From Bacillota bacterium (GTDB lineage Bacteria > Bacillota > Sulfobacillia > JAJZYS01 > JAJYTV01): DNA of 6,027 nt. The DNA lies in contig JAJZIE010000153.1 in assembly GCA_021810725.1 (NCBI GenBank), positions 1 through 6,027 on the forward strand. The letters are read 5' to 3'. Positions 5,321 through 6,027 of the stretch are shown in pieces. The notes under the pieces are model-generated. The model did not search any database and was not told where the DNA came from. It saw only the letters and a program-made list of their open reading frames with translations. The number at the start of each line of letters is the position of its first letter. The first letter of the stretch is position 1. The translations under genes and the position numbers were made by a program.

Positions 5321-6027
5321 TCAGGACGGTAGGTTCGCCGTCTGCGCCTGAGGCTGTGGCAGGCGCAGCAGCCGGATCCAGCCGAGTGTGGCCAGCGCCG
5401 CCACCACGAAGATGCCAGGGAAGAGCACCCACGGGCCGCCTACGGTCAGGAGGGAGCCGCCGGCGAGAGGTCCGACGGCGGAACCGGAGCGGTTCGCGAG
5501 GCTGACGAGGCCGATCGCCTTGCCGCGATCCTCCGCTCTGGCGCGCGACGCGACAAGGCTCGTGATGCTTGGGCTCAAGAGCACCTCACCGACCGTAATC
5601 ACGGCGACTGGCAGGAGGAACGGCAGAAACCCCCTGAGTGGCGCCATGAGCAGGAAGCCGAGACCGTAGAGCGCGGCCCCGATGGCGATCGCGCGCTCGG
5701 GCCGCCATTTGCGGCTCAGAGCCACGAGCGGCATCTGCAGCGCCACCACCAGCACCGCGTTCTCTGCGGCGAGGAAGCCGAAGTCCGACGCGGGCAGGTG
5801 GAGGTAGACGGTCATGTAGCCCGGGACCACCCAGTAGAGCTGCGAGTAGGTGAGGGAGACGAGCGCGAAGAGGCCCGTGACGGTGAGCAGGAAGGGATCC
5901 CGCAGGAGCGCGAGGCTGAGGCCCGCGGGGCCTGTGTTCCCGTGCTCGCGGGTCTCGCTGCCGCGCAGCAGCCAGAAGGCGAGAATGCCGAAGCTTAGCG
6001 CGATGGCGCCGCTCAGAAGGAACAGGA
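5321..6027 (-). CDS. MFS transporter, C-terminal part (cut by window edge)
   Basis: The minus-strand frame is open from the right edge to the TGA at 5321-5323 and gives 235 complete codons, that is 234 residues plus the stop. A GTG at 5828-5830 could look like a start, but the frame continues upstream with clear membrane-protein sequence (LFALVSLTYSQLYW), so the real start lies outside the window. The fragment shows about seven hydrophobic segments, consistent with helices 6-12 of a 12-helix transporter of about 400 residues. After the first helix comes a polar central loop (about GSETREHGNTG), as expected between the two halves. Charged short loops SRKWRPER and SRARAEDRGKAIG sit where MFS cytoplasmic loops lie, and GPLAGGSLL is a typical late-helix motif. 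It probably acts as a proton-coupled exporter of the drug-efflux type in the cytoplasmic membrane, but the substrate is not readable. Confidence 0.88.
   Translation of the reverse strand, partial: LFLLSGAIALSFGILAFWLLRGSETREHGNTGPAGLSLALLRDPFLLTVTGLFALVSLTYSQLYWVVPGYMTVYLHLPASDFGFLAAENAVLVVALQMPLVALSRKWRPERAIAIGAALYGLGFLLMAPLRGFLPFLLPVAVITVGEVLLSPSITSLVASRARAEDRGKAIGLVSLANRSGSAVGPLAGGSLLTVGGPWVLFPGIFVVAALATLGWIRLLRLPQPQAQTANLPS

Noticed and set aside
5321..5830. Treating the MFS gene as a complete 169-residue protein starting at the GTG at 5828-5830
   Set aside because: The frame continues without a stop to the right edge and encodes more membrane helices, so the gene is longer and cut by the window.
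1..6027. CRISPR array, insertion sequence, tRNA, toxin-antitoxin or defence island
   Set aside because: I read both strands and found no regularly spaced repeats, transposase motifs, cloverleaf-like stretches or known defence genes. The coding content is metabolic, regulatory and transport.

Overview
This 6,027-base window is GC-rich (about two thirds G+C by eye). It holds four complete genes plus two partial ones cut by the window edges. Three of the starts are TTG codons with a clear Shine-Dalgarno sequence about 8 nt upstream. The 2-oxoacid oxidoreductase resembles, from memory, the two-subunit enzymes of Bacillaceae-type Bacillota. I therefore lean towards a high-GC member of the Bacillota, but no rRNA or other marker gene is present to confirm it.

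Layout. (1) Positions 1-1189, minus strand: a LysR-type regulator is followed after 43 nt by the start of a small multi-spanning membrane protein resembling the poorly known COG4280 group. The two look like one operon, and the membrane gene runs off the left edge. (2) Positions 1190-1299: a divergent promoter region. It holds a perfect TATAAT for the regulator and a 17-bp dyad that fits the LysR-type T-N11-A rule. (3) Positions 1300-3917, plus strand: the two genes of a 2-oxoacid:ferredoxin oxidoreductase, with a fused gamma-alpha large subunit followed 2 nt later by the TPP and iron-sulfur beta subunit. (4) Positions 3918-4059: a gene-free stretch with a perfect 13-bp hairpin and a set of mutually exclusive hairpins that reach the next ribosome binding site. 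(5) Positions 4060-5301: a predicted lipoprotein of 413 aa that I do not recognise. (6) Positions 5321-6027, minus strand: the C-terminal part of a major facilitator superfamily (MFS) transporter, convergent with the lipoprotein gene.

How the parts may work together. The oxidoreductase would convert a 2-oxoacid (2-oxoglutarate or pyruvate type) plus CoA to acyl-CoA and CO2, reducing ferredoxin. The divergent regulator is a reasonable candidate for controlling it and itself. The lipoprotein and transporter show no visible functional link to the oxidoreductase.

I see no CRISPR array, insertion sequence, tRNA, toxin-antitoxin pair or recognisable defence system. The parts most worth a second look are the orphan lipoprotein, its possibly switch-like leader, the regulator-oxidoreductase control region, and the glutamate pair in the first membrane segment of the COG4280-like protein.
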